Below, piece by piece: positions 6,209 to 14,127 of a stretch of 16,117 nucleotides of DNA. Position 1 is the first letter of the stretch, and every line of letters starts with the position of its first letter. The stretch spans positions 1 to 16,117 of the forward strand of contig JAGTWP010000010.1 of NCBI GenBank assembly GCA_018260755.1, read 5' to 3'. Below the pieces are notes generated by a model. The model saw only the letters and a program-made list of their open reading frames with translations, was not told where the DNA came from and made no database searches. This DNA is from Candidatus Altarchaeum sp. Lineage in GTDB: Archaea > Altiarchaeota > Altiarchaeia > Altiarchaeales > Altiarchaeaceae. A program made the translations under genes and the position numbers.

Positions 6209-7525
6209 TTATGCCTTTATCTTAACTTCTTTTGCCTTTACTTCCAAAACCATTCCCGCTGCAATTGTCTGTCCCATATCTCTAATCACAAATCTTCCCA
6301 AAGGCGGAAAGTCCTTAACTGTTTCAATAACAGTGCTTCTCATAGGTTTAAATTTGACAACAGCAACATCTCCTGCCTTTATTGTTTTCGGATGATCTTC
6401 CTTTGTTTGTCCTGTTTTAGGATCAACTGTTCTTATTAATTCTTCAAACTGACATGCTACTTCATCCGTGTGTACATGCATAACAGGAGTATAGCCCGCT
6501 GCTATTGCCGACGGATGATATAAAACAACAATTTGTGCAGTAAAACTCTCTGCAACTTTTGGCGGATTGTCAATTGTTCCCATGACATCTCCTCTTTTTA
6601 TATCATCTCTCTTAGCTGATCGGATATTAAAGCCAATATTGTCTCCGGGCAGCCCTTCCGGAATTTGCTCATGATGCATTTCAATTGTTTTAACTTCATC
6701 AACAATTGCAGAAGGCATAAAAACAACCTTCATTCCAGGTTTTAATATTCCGCTTTCTACTCTACCTACTGGAACAGTTCCGACACCTGTAATTGAATAA
6801 GCATCCTGGATAGGCACCCGTAATGGTTTGTCTGTTGGTTTTGGCGGAGCAACAAGCTTATTTATAGATTCTAAAAAAATAGGTCCTGTGTACCATGGAG
6901 TATTTGTACTTTTTGTTGTTAAATTATCCCCAACGAATGCTGAAATAGGAATAAACGGAATCATATCAACTTTATATCCAATTGGCTTTAAAAATTTAAC
7001 CAAAGCGTCTTTTACGGCATTATATGCTTCTTGATCATACTTTACTGCATCCATCTTATTCATCGCAATTATGAACTGGTTGATACCTAAGGTTTTACAT
7101 AAGAATGCATGTTCTTTTGTTTGCGGAAGCAATTGCACAACACCTTTCTCATCTTTGTTATTTACCGTATCATAAACGGAAACGACGAGTACTGCTGCAT
7201 CTGCCTGGCTTGCTCCTGTTATCATGTTTTTTATAAAGTCCCTGTGTCCCGGAGCATCTATGATTGTAAAATAATTTACATCAGTCTTAAATTTTTTGTG
7301 TGCAATATCTATTGTAACCCCTCTTGTTCTTTCTTCTTTTAATGTATCCATTACCCAGGCATATTCAAATGTGGCTTTTCCTATTTTAGCTGCTTCGTCT
7401 CTGAGTTTTTTCATTGTCTGCTCGGAAACCTCTCCGAGTTCGTACATCAATCTTCCGACTAATGTTGATTTTCCATTATCTACATGTCCTACAAATACCA
7501 TATTTATGTGTGGTTTTTCTGCCAT
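6209..7525 (-). CDS. tuf: Elongation factor 1-alpha (aEF1A)
   Basis: GTPase that brings aminoacyl-tRNA to the ribosomal A site, 438 residues. All GTP motifs are present: G1 GHVDNGKS (13-20), switch I RGVTID with Thr71, G3 DAPGH (90-94), G4 NKMD (156-159), G5 SAF (195-197). The order is G domain, then two beta-barrel domains (from about 225 and 330 on), the second containing [14 protein letters not shown] near the C-terminus. The length of the switch I insert (about 37-70) is of the archaeal/eukaryotic EF-1A type, not bacterial EF-Tu. It sits 17 bp upstream of rps10 and 130 bp after fusA, a gap that carries its own likely promoter. AAATTT hexamers are rare here, as in fusA. Confidence 0.98.
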   Translation of the reverse strand: MAEKPHINMVFVGHVDNGKSTLVGRLMYELGEVSEQTMKKLRDEAAKIGKATFEYAWVMDTLKEERTRGVTIDIAHKKFKTDVNYFTIIDAPGHRDFIKNMITGASQADAAVLVVSVYDTVNNKDEKGVVQLLPQTKEHAFLCKTLGINQFIIAMNKMDAVKYDQEAYNAVKDALVKFLKPIGYKVDMIPFIPISAFVGDNLTTKSTNTPWYTGPIFLESINKLVAPPKPTDKPLRVPIQDAYSITGVGTVPVGRVESGILKPGMKVVFMPSAIVDEVKTIEMHHEQIPEGLPGDNIGFNIRSAKRDDIKRGDVMGTIDNPPKVAESFTAQIVVLYHPSAIAAGYTPVMHVHTDEVACQFEELIRTVDPKTGQTKEDHPKTIKAGDVAVVKFKPMRSTVIETVKDFPPLGRFVIRDMGQTIAAGMVLEVKAKEVKIKA

Positions 7526-7560
7526 TTTAAAAAAATTTTAAAAATTTTAAAAATATTGTT

Positions 7561-7569
7561 TATTATAAA
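7561..7569 (-). promoter_or_regulatory. Predicted TATA box of tuf
   Basis: On the minus strand TTTATAATA is centred about 40 bp before the tuf ATG, which would give a leader of about 14 nt. The 130-bp fusA-tuf gap is almost entirely A and T, contains a second TATA-like TTTATAATA near 7607 and a direct repeat AAAAGTTAAT, and is long for a purely internal gap. tuf probably has its own strong promoter. Confidence 0.45.
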
Positions 7570-7655
7570 TATTATTTAGTTGCTGTTTTAAATTTTAATT
7601 AATATTATAAATTAACTTTTAAATATTAACTTTTATATTTATTTTAATTGCTTAT

Positions 7656-9860
7656 TTATTGTCTCTCCATATAATCATCAGGTTTCGGAACTGGCTCGGG
7701 AAGACCTTTTCTTTTTCTTATTGACATAATTATTTTTTCCTGTAATTCCCTCGGAACTTCATCGTATCCGGCGTTCTGGGAACCCCACAAAGCATGTCCT
7801 TCGGTTGCGCCTCTGATATCTCCTGTAATTCCGAATGTTTCCGAAATCGGAATTCTTCCTTCAATCGTGGTTAATTCTTCTTCCTGTAAAATATTCATTA
7901 TTTGTCCCCTTCTTGATTGCAGCACACTTGTCATTGAACCGATATATTCATGCGGAATTTGTATGCTTATGTCCTGCATTGGCTCATAAATTGTTGGTTT
8001 TGAAAGTAAAATTCCAGCATATATGGGATTCCTGACAGCAGGATATATCTGTGCAGGACCTCTATGAATAGCGTCTTCGTGAAGGACTGCATCATGTAAA
8101 GTTACTTTCATTCTTATCATAGGTTCTTTTGATAACGGACCCCCTCCCATAACCTGTTCAAAAGCATCAAAAATCAATTCCATTGTTTCATCTAAATGCT
8201 GCAGACCTTTTGTTCTGTCAAAAAGCACATTTCCTTTGAATATATCTATAATCCCCGCTGCATCTTCACTTATCATTCCTTTTGAGACCAATAACTGTCT
8301 TAAGTCCTTACTCCTGTTTTTTCTTCTGCCCTCTTTTATTTCTCCGCTTATAACTAAGTTATAAACCTCTTCCGGCAATGGTTCAACCGCAAGATAAAAT
8401 TTATTGTGTTTGTTCGGTGATTTTCCTTCTATATCTCCATGATTGCCTTTAATTGCCTCTCTATATACAACAATCGGGGGAGATGTTATTACCTCAACAC
8501 CTCTTTCTTTTAGTCGGTGTTCTACGATTTCCAGATGTAATTCTCCCATTCCTGCAACTAAGTTTTCACCTGTTTGCTCATCTATTTTGACTTTTAGTGT
8601 GGGATCTTCTTTTTCCATTTCTTTTAAGACCTCAACTAATTTTCCGATATCTTTTACATTTTTAGGTTCAAATGCCTTTGTAACTACGGGATCAGAATAA
8701 TGTTTTATTTCTTCAAACGGAGTCATCGGTTCGCTTGCGAGGGTATCTCCGACAAAAGTATTTGAAACGCCGCTTAATGCAACTATATTTCCGGATGAAA
8801 CCGCTGCAACATTTACTCTTTGCGGACCCATATATAATCCAAGCTGCTGTACCCTCATCTTTATTTTATTTCCGACGGAATAAACTTCGTCACCCTGATG
8901 CACAGTGCCCGAATATATTCTTCCGATTGCGATTTCTCCGGCATGTTTGTCATGATATATATCAAAGACCATTATTGCTAATTTTCCATTGGGATTACAT
9001 GTCTGCATATCTTTTGCTACTGTTTCATTTTCTGCATCACCATGCCATATTTTCTCAATCCTTAGTTTTTGTGCATCTGTCGGTGCAGGCAAGGCAGCAA
9101 TCACCATATCAAGAACAATTCTACTAAGAGGCGCTTTTTTTGCAAGTTCATCCTGATTTTCATTATTGCACGCATCAATAATATCTTTAAAAGTTATCCC
9201 TGTCTTTTTCATATACGGGACATTTATCGCCCATTTTTTCTTGGCAGAACCAAATGCAACAGTACCTTTTTTAACATCTACTGTCCAGTCCACACCTTTT
9301 GGCTGTCGCAATTTTATCATATTATTTACATTGGTAATTATTTTTATAAATCTGTTTTGAAGTTCTTCCGGGGTAAGTTTTAATTCCGTAATAAGGCGAT
9401 CTGTTTTATTTATAAACAAAACGGGTTTTACTCTTTCATTCAATGCCTGATTTAATACGGTTTTTGTCTGGGGCATTATTCCTTCAACAGCACAACAAAC
9501 AACTATACAACAATCAACAGCCCTCATCGCTCTTGTCACATTGCCTCCGAAATCAACATGACCTGGTGTATCTATTAAATTTACAAGATACTCTTTTCCA
9601 TCATAATTGTGGGTTATTGAAACATTAGCAGAATCAATTGTAATTCCTCTTTGTTCCGCTTCCTCGGAATCAGGGGCAAACTCTGTAATCTTGTCTTTAT
9701 CAAGAGCACTTGCAGAAATAAGTCCTGCTCCTGCAAGTAAATTTGTCGTTAATGTTGTTTTTCCATGATCAATATGGGCAACTATTGCCATATTTCGTAT
9801 ATTCTCTCTATTTTGCATCATTGAAACCGCTTTTTCAGCAAGTTGTTCAGCACGACCCAT
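7656..9860 (-). CDS. fusA: Elongation factor 2 (aEF2)
   Basis: Translocation GTPase, 734 residues, the usual archaeal size (about 730). G1 AHIDHGKT is at 28-35, switch I RGITID with Thr74, G3 DTPGH (97-101), G4 NKTD (151-154). Domain II starts near 290 and domain III near 400 (GMGELHLEI at 437-445). His599 in DAIHRGPAQI is in the exact context of the histidine converted to diphthamide in archaea and eukaryotes, which also separates it from bacterial EF-G. The C-terminal RKRKGLPEPVPKPDDY is typical. ATG at 9860 is the natural start, 43 bp after the rps7 stop, with no Shine-Dalgarno sequence. AAATTT hexamers are few, and codon use looks more even than in the lower-expressed neighbours. Confidence 0.98.
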   Translation of the reverse strand: MGRAEQLAEKAVSMMQNRENIRNMAIVAHIDHGKTTLTTNLLAGAGLISASALDKDKITEFAPDSEEAEQRGITIDSANVSITHNYDGKEYLVNLIDTPGHVDFGGNVTRAMRAVDCCIVVCCAVEGIMPQTKTVLNQALNERVKPVLFINKTDRLITELKLTPEELQNRFIKIITNVNNMIKLRQPKGVDWTVDVKKGTVAFGSAKKKWAINVPYMKKTGITFKDIIDACNNENQDELAKKAPLSRIVLDMVIAALPAPTDAQKLRIEKIWHGDAENETVAKDMQTCNPNGKLAIMVFDIYHDKHAGEIAIGRIYSGTVHQGDEVYSVGNKIKMRVQQLGLYMGPQRVNVAAVSSGNIVALSGVSNTFVGDTLASEPMTPFEEIKHYSDPVVTKAFEPKNVKDIGKLVEVLKEMEKEDPTLKVKIDEQTGENLVAGMGELHLEIVEHRLKERGVEVITSPPIVVYREAIKGNHGDIEGKSPNKHNKFYLAVEPLPEEVYNLVISGEIKEGRRKNRSKDLRQLLVSKGMISEDAAGIIDIFKGNVLFDRTKGLQHLDETMELIFDAFEQVMGGGPLSKEPMIRMKVTLHDAVLHEDAIHRGPAQIYPAVRNPIYAGILLSKPTIYEPMQDISIQIPHEYIGSMTSVLQSRRGQIMNILQEEELTTIEGRIPISETFGITGDIRGATEGHALWGSQNAGYDEVPRELQEKIIMSIRKRKGLPEPVPKPDDYMERQ

Positions 9861-9903
9861 TTTGTTTTAAATTTTTATTTCAGATAAATTTAAATTTTTA
9901 GGA

Positions 9904-10515
9904 TTATCTTGACGATGCTGCAATTCTTTCTGTTTCTTCTTTCCTTGAAACCGCAAAACTCTTTGTATCATTATTCGCTGCCAAGACAAGCTCATCGGCA
10001 AGTGCTTCTTCAACCGATGTCTTTACATTGAACGATCTTGCAAAGGCACCCAAGGCTAAATTTTTTAATGCAAAATCCAAACGTCTTAACGCAGATGCAT
10101 CAATTGCCTGATGATACCTTATTCCACCGTAAATTATTGATGTTGTTTCTTCTGACGGACCTGTATTTTGTAATGCATCTACTAATACCTGTACCGGATT
10201 TTTCTTTGTTTTTTTTTCTATAAGCTCAAATGCGTTTTCAATGATTCTTAATGCATTTAATTTGTTTCCTGTGTTTCCCCTACCTCTTAAATATTTTCCG
10301 GCCATTTTTTTTGCACCCTGTCCCGAACGCATTAACTTGTTTGCTAATCGCTCAACTACATTCACATTTGCTTTTCCAAACTGTTTATTTGCAAATTTTC
10401 CGTGTGTAATTGGAATATCCCGCTGATTTAAATTTATATATCTCTTTAATCCCATATCTTTTACTTCAACCGCATAATCCCATCGTCCGAATAACTTTAA
10501 TGCACTAACTTCCAC
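9904..10515 (-). CDS. rps7: Ribosomal protein uS7
   Basis: Small-subunit protein uS7, which binds 16S rRNA in the head and initiates assembly there. At 203 residues it is of archaeal length. Family segments include LKLFGRWDY (6-14), LKRYINLNQRDIPITHGKFA (23-42), NPVQVLVDALQN (105-116) and the highly conserved GGIRYHQAIDAS (129-140). It ends in the archaeal/eukaryotic EETERIAASSR. The start is GTG at 10515-10513; no in-frame ATG precedes it and the protein begins at the expected place. It is the first gene of the translation block: rps12, normally just upstream in archaea, is absent, replaced by a divergent promoter region shared with trpA. Confidence 0.97.
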   Translation of the reverse strand: MEVSALKLFGRWDYAVEVKDMGLKRYINLNQRDIPITHGKFANKQFGKANVNVVERLANKLMRSGQGAKKMAGKYLRGRGNTGNKLNALRIIENAFELIEKKTKKNPVQVLVDALQNTGPSEETTSIIYGGIRYHQAIDASALRRLDFALKNLALGAFARSFNVKTSVEEALADELVLAANNDTKSFAVSRKEETERIAASSR

Positions 10516-10546
10516 TTTGTTTATTTTTATTATTTGTTTTTGTCTG

Positions 10547-10573
10547 TTTAAAATTTATCTATTTAAAATTTAT
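10547..10573 (-). promoter_or_regulatory. Twin TATA-like elements upstream of rps7
   Basis: The 12-mer ATAAATTTTAAA (minus strand) occurs twice with a 15-bp period (10558-10547 and 10573-10562). The proximal copy is centred about 37 bp before the GTG start, giving a leader near 11 nt. The pair could be a tandem TATA box or a slippage duplication of one. It lies in the 191-bp divergent gap between rps7 and trpA. Confidence 0.45.
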
Positions 10574-10656
10574 TATCATAAATAAGATTTGATAAATAAA
10601 TAATTTAAAATTCTAAAATAAAATCTGAAATTCTAAATTTTTAACTAAATTTATTA

Positions 10657-10684
10657 AATGTCAAAGTTATTAATGTCAAAGTTA
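10657..10684. repeat. 15-bp direct repeat upstream of trpA
   Basis: AATGTCAAAGTTA occurs at 10657-10669 and 10672-10684, one 15-bp period apart, ending 22 bp before the trpA ATG. A paired element at this spot could bind a regulator near the trpA transcription start, or be a chance slippage product. No clear trpA TATA box is seen; TTTATTAAAT (10649-10658) is a candidate. Confidence 0.6.
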
Positions 10685-10706
10685 AATTAAATTTTAAAAT
10701 ATTACA

Positions 10707-11486
10707 ATGAAAATTTCAGAAAAATTTAAAGGAGCAGAGAAGGAAGGAAGGTGCGCATTAATTGCTTATGTGTGTGCAGGCGACCCGAACTTTGAAAAGA
10801 GTAAAGAAATTGTCCGAATTTTAAAGAAAAATACAGATATTATTGAACTTGGACTGCCTTTTTCCGACCCTGTTGCCGATGGTCCGACTATACAACAGGC
10901 AAGCGAAAGAGCATTAAAGAGCGGAATGAACACAGATGTTTATTTTAAATTTTGCGGCGAAGTTAAAGATGAAAATATTCCGCTGATTTGTATGACTTAC
11001 TATAACTTGCTTTATCATTACGGGCTTGAAAAATTTGTTGAGCAATGCAGCGCTAATGGAATTGAAGGAATTATCATCCCTGATTTGCCTGTTGAAGAAA
11101 GCGATGAATTGTTAAATTTATGTAATAAGTATAACATTGACTTAATATTTCTGATTGCACAGACATCAACAAATGAGAGGCTTAAAAAAATATCCGAAAA
11201 AGCAAGCGGATTTTTATATTTGATTTCTGTGTTGGGGGTTACGGGAGCAAGAAAAAATTTAAATATTGAGCCAAAATTTATTGAGAATGTGAAAGATGTT
11301 TTAAAAAGTGCGGGAAAGGAAATTCCAATAGCAATCGGATTCGGAATATCAAATCCAAATCATATAAATGAGATAAAAGACAAGGTTGACGGTGCAATTG
11401 TCGGAAGTGCAATAATAAACAGGACTGACGATTTGGAAGAGTTGGAAAATTTTGTTAAAGAATTGAGGAAGGCAACTAACAGATAA
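10707..11486 (+). CDS. trpA: Tryptophan synthase alpha subunit
   Basis: Cleaves indole-3-glycerol phosphate to indole and glyceraldehyde 3-phosphate; indole is normally channelled to the TrpB subunit. It is a TIM barrel of 259 residues, the usual size. The catalytic segment ELGLPFSDPVADGP (47-60) contains Glu47 and Asp58, the equivalents of the two catalytic acids Glu49 and Asp60 of the E. coli enzyme. GIIIPDLPVEES (121-132) and SVLGVTGAR (174-182) are family motifs, and the phosphate loop is formed by GFGISNP (211-217) and AIVGSAI (230-236). No other trp gene is nearby, which is unusual because trpA usually adjoins trpB. It diverges from rps7, and its last 11 bp overlap the convergent glmM stop, with both stops inside the overlap. 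Confidence 0.96.
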   Translation: MKISEKFKGAEKEGRCALIAYVCAGDPNFEKSKEIVRILKKNTDIIELGLPFSDPVADGPTIQQASERALKSGMNTDVYFKFCGEVKDENIPLICMTYYNLLYHYGLEKFVEQCSANGIEGIIIPDLPVEESDELLNLCNKYNIDLIFLIAQTSTNERLKKISEKASGFLYLISVLGVTGARKNLNIEPKFIENVKDVLKSAGKEIPIAIGFGISNPNHINEIKDKVDGAIVGSAIINRTDDLEELENFVKELRKATNR

Positions 11487-12873
11487 GTCCTTTTAATGCT
11501 TCGTTTGCAATTTTTCTTCCGAATTCAATTAACTCCGCTGTTCTGCTTTCACTTTTTCCTTCTGCAAATATTCTGTAAATTGGCTCTGTCCATGAAGGCC
11601 TGAACAAAATCCATCCATCGCTGAATAAAATTTTAATTCCGTCCGTTTCGTCAATTTTTGTATTTTTGTATTTACTCTCTTTACTCTCTTTAATTTTTTC
11701 CTTGATTGCTAAGGTTAATTTATTCTTTAATTCATCCCTGCACTGAATTTTTTCTTTAATCTGGTAAAATTTAGGATATTCGGCAATAATTTCCGAAAGT
11801 TTCTTCTTTTTGTCGTGCAAAATTTTTAAAATTTTTACTGCTGTTAATCCACCCTCTCGCCCCAAATTTATCTTCGGAAAGATACTTCCCCCGTTTTCCT
11901 CAAAACCAAAAATTGCGTTATTTTCCATTATTGCTCCAACAACATCAGCTGCCCCAACCTTTGTTCTTATAACCTTTCCTTTATGCTTTTCTGCAACATA
12001 ATCAATTATTGCCGATGTGCTTATTCCCGTAACAACAAAGTCGCCTTCTTTCATCAGATGATCTGCAATTGTTGCTCCAATCATATCTCCCATAATATAT
12101 TCTCCTTTATCATCAACAAAAATACTTCTGTCTCCGTCTCCGTCAAATGCCATACCTAAATCAGCATTCAACGCATTAACTACTTTTATTAAATTTTCCA
12201 GATTTTTTTTGTCCGGCTCGGAAGGTCTGCCAGGAAAGAATCCATCCATCTGGGCATTGAGTGTTATAACTTTATGTCCTAATTCTCTTAAAACAAAAGG
12301 CATGATTTTTGATTGTGCTCCGTGTCCCGTATCAACAACTATCTTTAAACCGTTCTCTTTATCAACTTTTACTCCTTCTTTTAAAAGCATTTCTTTATAA
12401 ATTTTTCCCGCATCGGCAGTATAAATTTTTCCGATTTCATTCCACAAAACCCTTTTGAATTTCCCGCTAAAATACAGTTCTTCAATCTCTTCCTCTATTT
12501 TCCCATAAACCTCATTTCCATTGGGCATAAAAAATTTTAGTCCGTTCCTGTCTATCGGAATATGTGAGCCGGTAATCATAATACCCACATCAAATTTATA
12601 AATTTTTTCCTTAACCGCGTATTGTATTGACGGAACAGGAGTAATTCCGGAATCATAAACATCGCAGCCCGCCGAAAGCAAACCGCTTATTACGGCATGT
12701 TTTATCATATCGGAGGATGTTCGCGGATCCATCCCAACAAGAACATTTTTTGCATTAAATTTTTCTCTGACATAATTTCCAAACACATAAGCAATATTTG
12801 AGCAAAATTCAGGTGTTAAAAAGTCATTTGCGGTTCCTCTTATTCCAGTTGTTCCGAATAGTTTTCCTACCAT
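11476..12873 (-). CDS. glmM: Phosphoglucosamine mutase / phosphomannomutase family protein
   Basis: Alpha-D-phosphohexomutase, probably interconverting glucosamine 6- and 1-phosphate (or mannose/glucose phosphates) for sugar-nucleotide synthesis. The four family loops are present: catalytic phosphoserine Ser103 in ITGSHIPIDRNG (100-111), Mg-binding DGDGD (244-248), sugar-binding FEENGG (324-329), and the phosphate-binding RPSWTEPIYRI (425-435), where Trp stands in place of the common Gly of RPSGTEP. The N-terminal KLFGTTGIRG (4-13) is typical. The frame stays open 21 codons upstream to 12936, but that extension is a hydrophobic, AT-only stretch containing the promoter, so I start at ATG 12873, giving 465 residues. 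A lysine-serine-rich segment at 391-405 includes a duplicated 9-bp unit. The symbol is the likeliest of several mutase options. Confidence 0.88.
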   Translation of the reverse strand: MVGKLFGTTGIRGTANDFLTPEFCSNIAYVFGNYVREKFNAKNVLVGMDPRTSSDMIKHAVISGLLSAGCDVYDSGITPVPSIQYAVKEKIYKFDVGIMITGSHIPIDRNGLKFFMPNGNEVYGKIEEEIEELYFSGKFKRVLWNEIGKIYTADAGKIYKEMLLKEGVKVDKENGLKIVVDTGHGAQSKIMPFVLRELGHKVITLNAQMDGFFPGRPSEPDKKNLENLIKVVNALNADLGMAFDGDGDRSIFVDDKGEYIMGDMIGATIADHLMKEGDFVVTGISTSAIIDYVAEKHKGKVIRTKVGAADVVGAIMENNAIFGFEENGGSIFPKINLGREGGLTAVKILKILHDKKKKLSEIIAEYPKFYQIKEKIQCRDELKNKLTLAIKEKIKESKESKYKNTKIDETDGIKILFSDGWILFRPSWTEPIYRIFAEGKSESRTAELIEFGRKIANEALKGLIC

Positions 12874-12914
12874 TTTATTAAAAATAAATATTATAATAAA
12901 TATTAATATTAAAA

Positions 12915-12925
12915 GGTTATAAATA
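12915..12925 (-). promoter_or_regulatory. Predicted TATA box of glmM
   Basis: On the minus strand TATTTATAACC is centred about 47 bp before the chosen ATG, for a leader near 20 nt. It lies inside the hydrophobic N-terminal extension of the longer reading frame, which supports the shorter start. Between it and the rtcA stop, AATGAAAA (12936-12943) and TTTTCATT (12955-12962) form a weak AT-only stem. Confidence 0.4.
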
Positions 12926-12970
12926 ACGATTAACAAATGAAAATTTAAATTTGTTTTTCATTCCAAGAAT

Positions 12971-13972
12971 TTATTCACATTCAACAACCCCTTCTTTTTC
13001 CTTGACATTGAACCCAAATAAATTGACCACATGAATGTTTGTCATTGCATGCATCGTTGTGCGTATTTTTGCCTTTCCTTTTGCCAGTGCGAGGTATGGA
13101 ATAATCTGGTCGCTCGTATGGGAATCAACTCCCGTATCATTCTTAATTTCATTTATTAAATTTTTTGCACAATCAGTTCCTACATCTTCTGCCTTCTTGT
13201 TTACCTCTCCAAGCGAGCATGCCCCGATAATTATTTTTTCTGTTCTCGCAACTAATGTAATTCCACTGCCTGTTGAAAAGGTATTCGCATATTCCTCACT
13301 TATTTCAATCTGAGTGCATAAATTTTCACCTCTCAAAAATTTTTCAGCAGCAACCTTCTGCTTTTCAGCAACATTTCTCCGTTTTAAATCGGCACTCGCA
13401 TGAGAAATCCCGTAAATTTCCGAAATTTTTCCCTTTTCGGTAAAATTTATACGTTCAAATTTATCTGCCTTTTTAATCACAATTCTTACTTTCCCTCCAC
13501 CCTTCGGATAATAGCCCCTTTTTAAAATTTCGATTTCTACGTTTAATCCAATTACCTTTAAAATAGGAAGGGTTACAAATTTAACATAATCAATAGATGG
13601 TGCAAATCTTACATCTGTCCCACCTGTAATTTCCACTCCAACATCATTGTGAATAGTGGCAATCACTAATGCCTGCAAAACAAGAGGAATTGAGCCTGCT
13701 GTTCCTATGTCTATCGTAAATTTTTTGTCTGAAATTTCTTTCGGCTCAAATTCAATTTCGCCTGAACCAATACTTAAGCCCCTAATATCAGCATCGCATA
13801 ATTTTCCGACTGCTTTTATTGCACTTATGTGCTGTGCTCTCAATCCGGGATTTTCTCTTTTTTTTCTTATATTTATAATTCTTATAGGTGTTTTTGTTAA
13901 TGCACTCAAAGCAACGCTCGTTCTTAAAATTTGTCCGCCACCTTCACCGTAAAGACCGTCTATTATAAGCAT
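12971..13972 (-). CDS. rtcA: RNA 3'-terminal phosphate cyclase
   Basis: Converts RNA 3'-phosphate ends to 2',3'-cyclic phosphates through a histidine-AMP intermediate, a step in RNA end healing. At 333 residues it matches the usual length (about 340). The N-terminal GLYGEGGGQILRTS (6-19) and RENPGLRAQHI (39-49) are diagnostic of RtcA. A glycine-rich YYPKGGGKV is at 154-162. HTSDQIIPYLALAKG (285-299) leads to the catalytic segment MHAMTNIHVV (307-316), with His308 aligned to the adenylated His309 of the E. coli enzyme. ATG 13972 is the natural start. It is followed by glmM on the same strand after 98 bp. RtcB, its usual functional companion, is not in the window. Confidence 0.95.
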   Translation of the reverse strand: MLIIDGLYGEGGGQILRTSVALSALTKTPIRIINIRKKRENPGLRAQHISAIKAVGKLCDADIRGLSIGSGEIEFEPKEISDKKFTIDIGTAGSIPLVLQALVIATIHNDVGVEITGGTDVRFAPSIDYVKFVTLPILKVIGLNVEIEILKRGYYPKGGGKVRIVIKKADKFERINFTEKGKISEIYGISHASADLKRRNVAEKQKVAAEKFLRGENLCTQIEISEEYANTFSTGSGITLVARTEKIIIGACSLGEVNKKAEDVGTDCAKNLINEIKNDTGVDSHTSDQIIPYLALAKGKAKIRTTMHAMTNIHVVNLFGFNVKEKEGVVECE

Positions 13973-14004
13973 ATTGTAATTAGTTTAATTTTTATTCGGC
14001 AAAA

Positions 14005-14020
14005 TTTAATATAATTTAAT
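14005..14020 (-). promoter_or_regulatory. Predicted TATA region of rtcA
   Basis: An AT-only element (ATTAAATTATATTAAA on the minus strand) is centred about 40 bp before the rtcA ATG and would give a leader of about 13 nt. The 19-bp repeat array lies immediately upstream of it on the minus strand. Confidence 0.35.
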
Positions 14021-14040
14021 GTAAAATTTAATTAGCAATT

Positions 14041-14127
14041 CTAATTTATACTTTAAATTCTAATTTATACTTTAAATTCTAATTTATACTTTAAATTTTA
14101 ATTTATACTTTAAATTTTAATTTATTA
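14041..14127. repeat. 19-bp tandem repeat array between the TPR-like gene and rtcA
   Basis: Three identical copies of CTAATTTATACTTTAAATT (14041-14059, 14060-14078, 14079-14097) are followed by a fourth with one change (14098-14116) and a partial fifth (TTAATTTATTA, 14117-14127). There are no spacers, so it is a minisatellite and not a CRISPR. On the minus strand every unit contains TATAAATTA, a TATA-like string. The array runs into the last codons and the stop of the TPR-like gene and lies upstream of rtcA. Confidence 0.95.

Noticed and set aside
6065-6439. Plus-strand cysteine- and phenylalanine-rich frame
   Set aside because: Antisense to rps10 and tuf; its composition follows from reverse-complemented lysine-rich coding sequence.
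8735-9383. Plus-strand frames across fusA
   Set aside because: They lie opposite a full-length, motif-complete EF-2 gene and look like composition-driven shadows.
12874-12936. N-terminal membrane segment of the phosphohexomutase
   Set aside because: The 21-codon extension is AT-only DNA containing the likely TATA box; homologous proteins begin at the KLFGTTGIRG segment, so ATG 12873 is the better start.
12936-12962. Hairpin terminator after rtcA
   Set aside because: The 8-bp stem is almost only A-T pairs with an 11-base loop, so it is too weak to call as a terminator with confidence.
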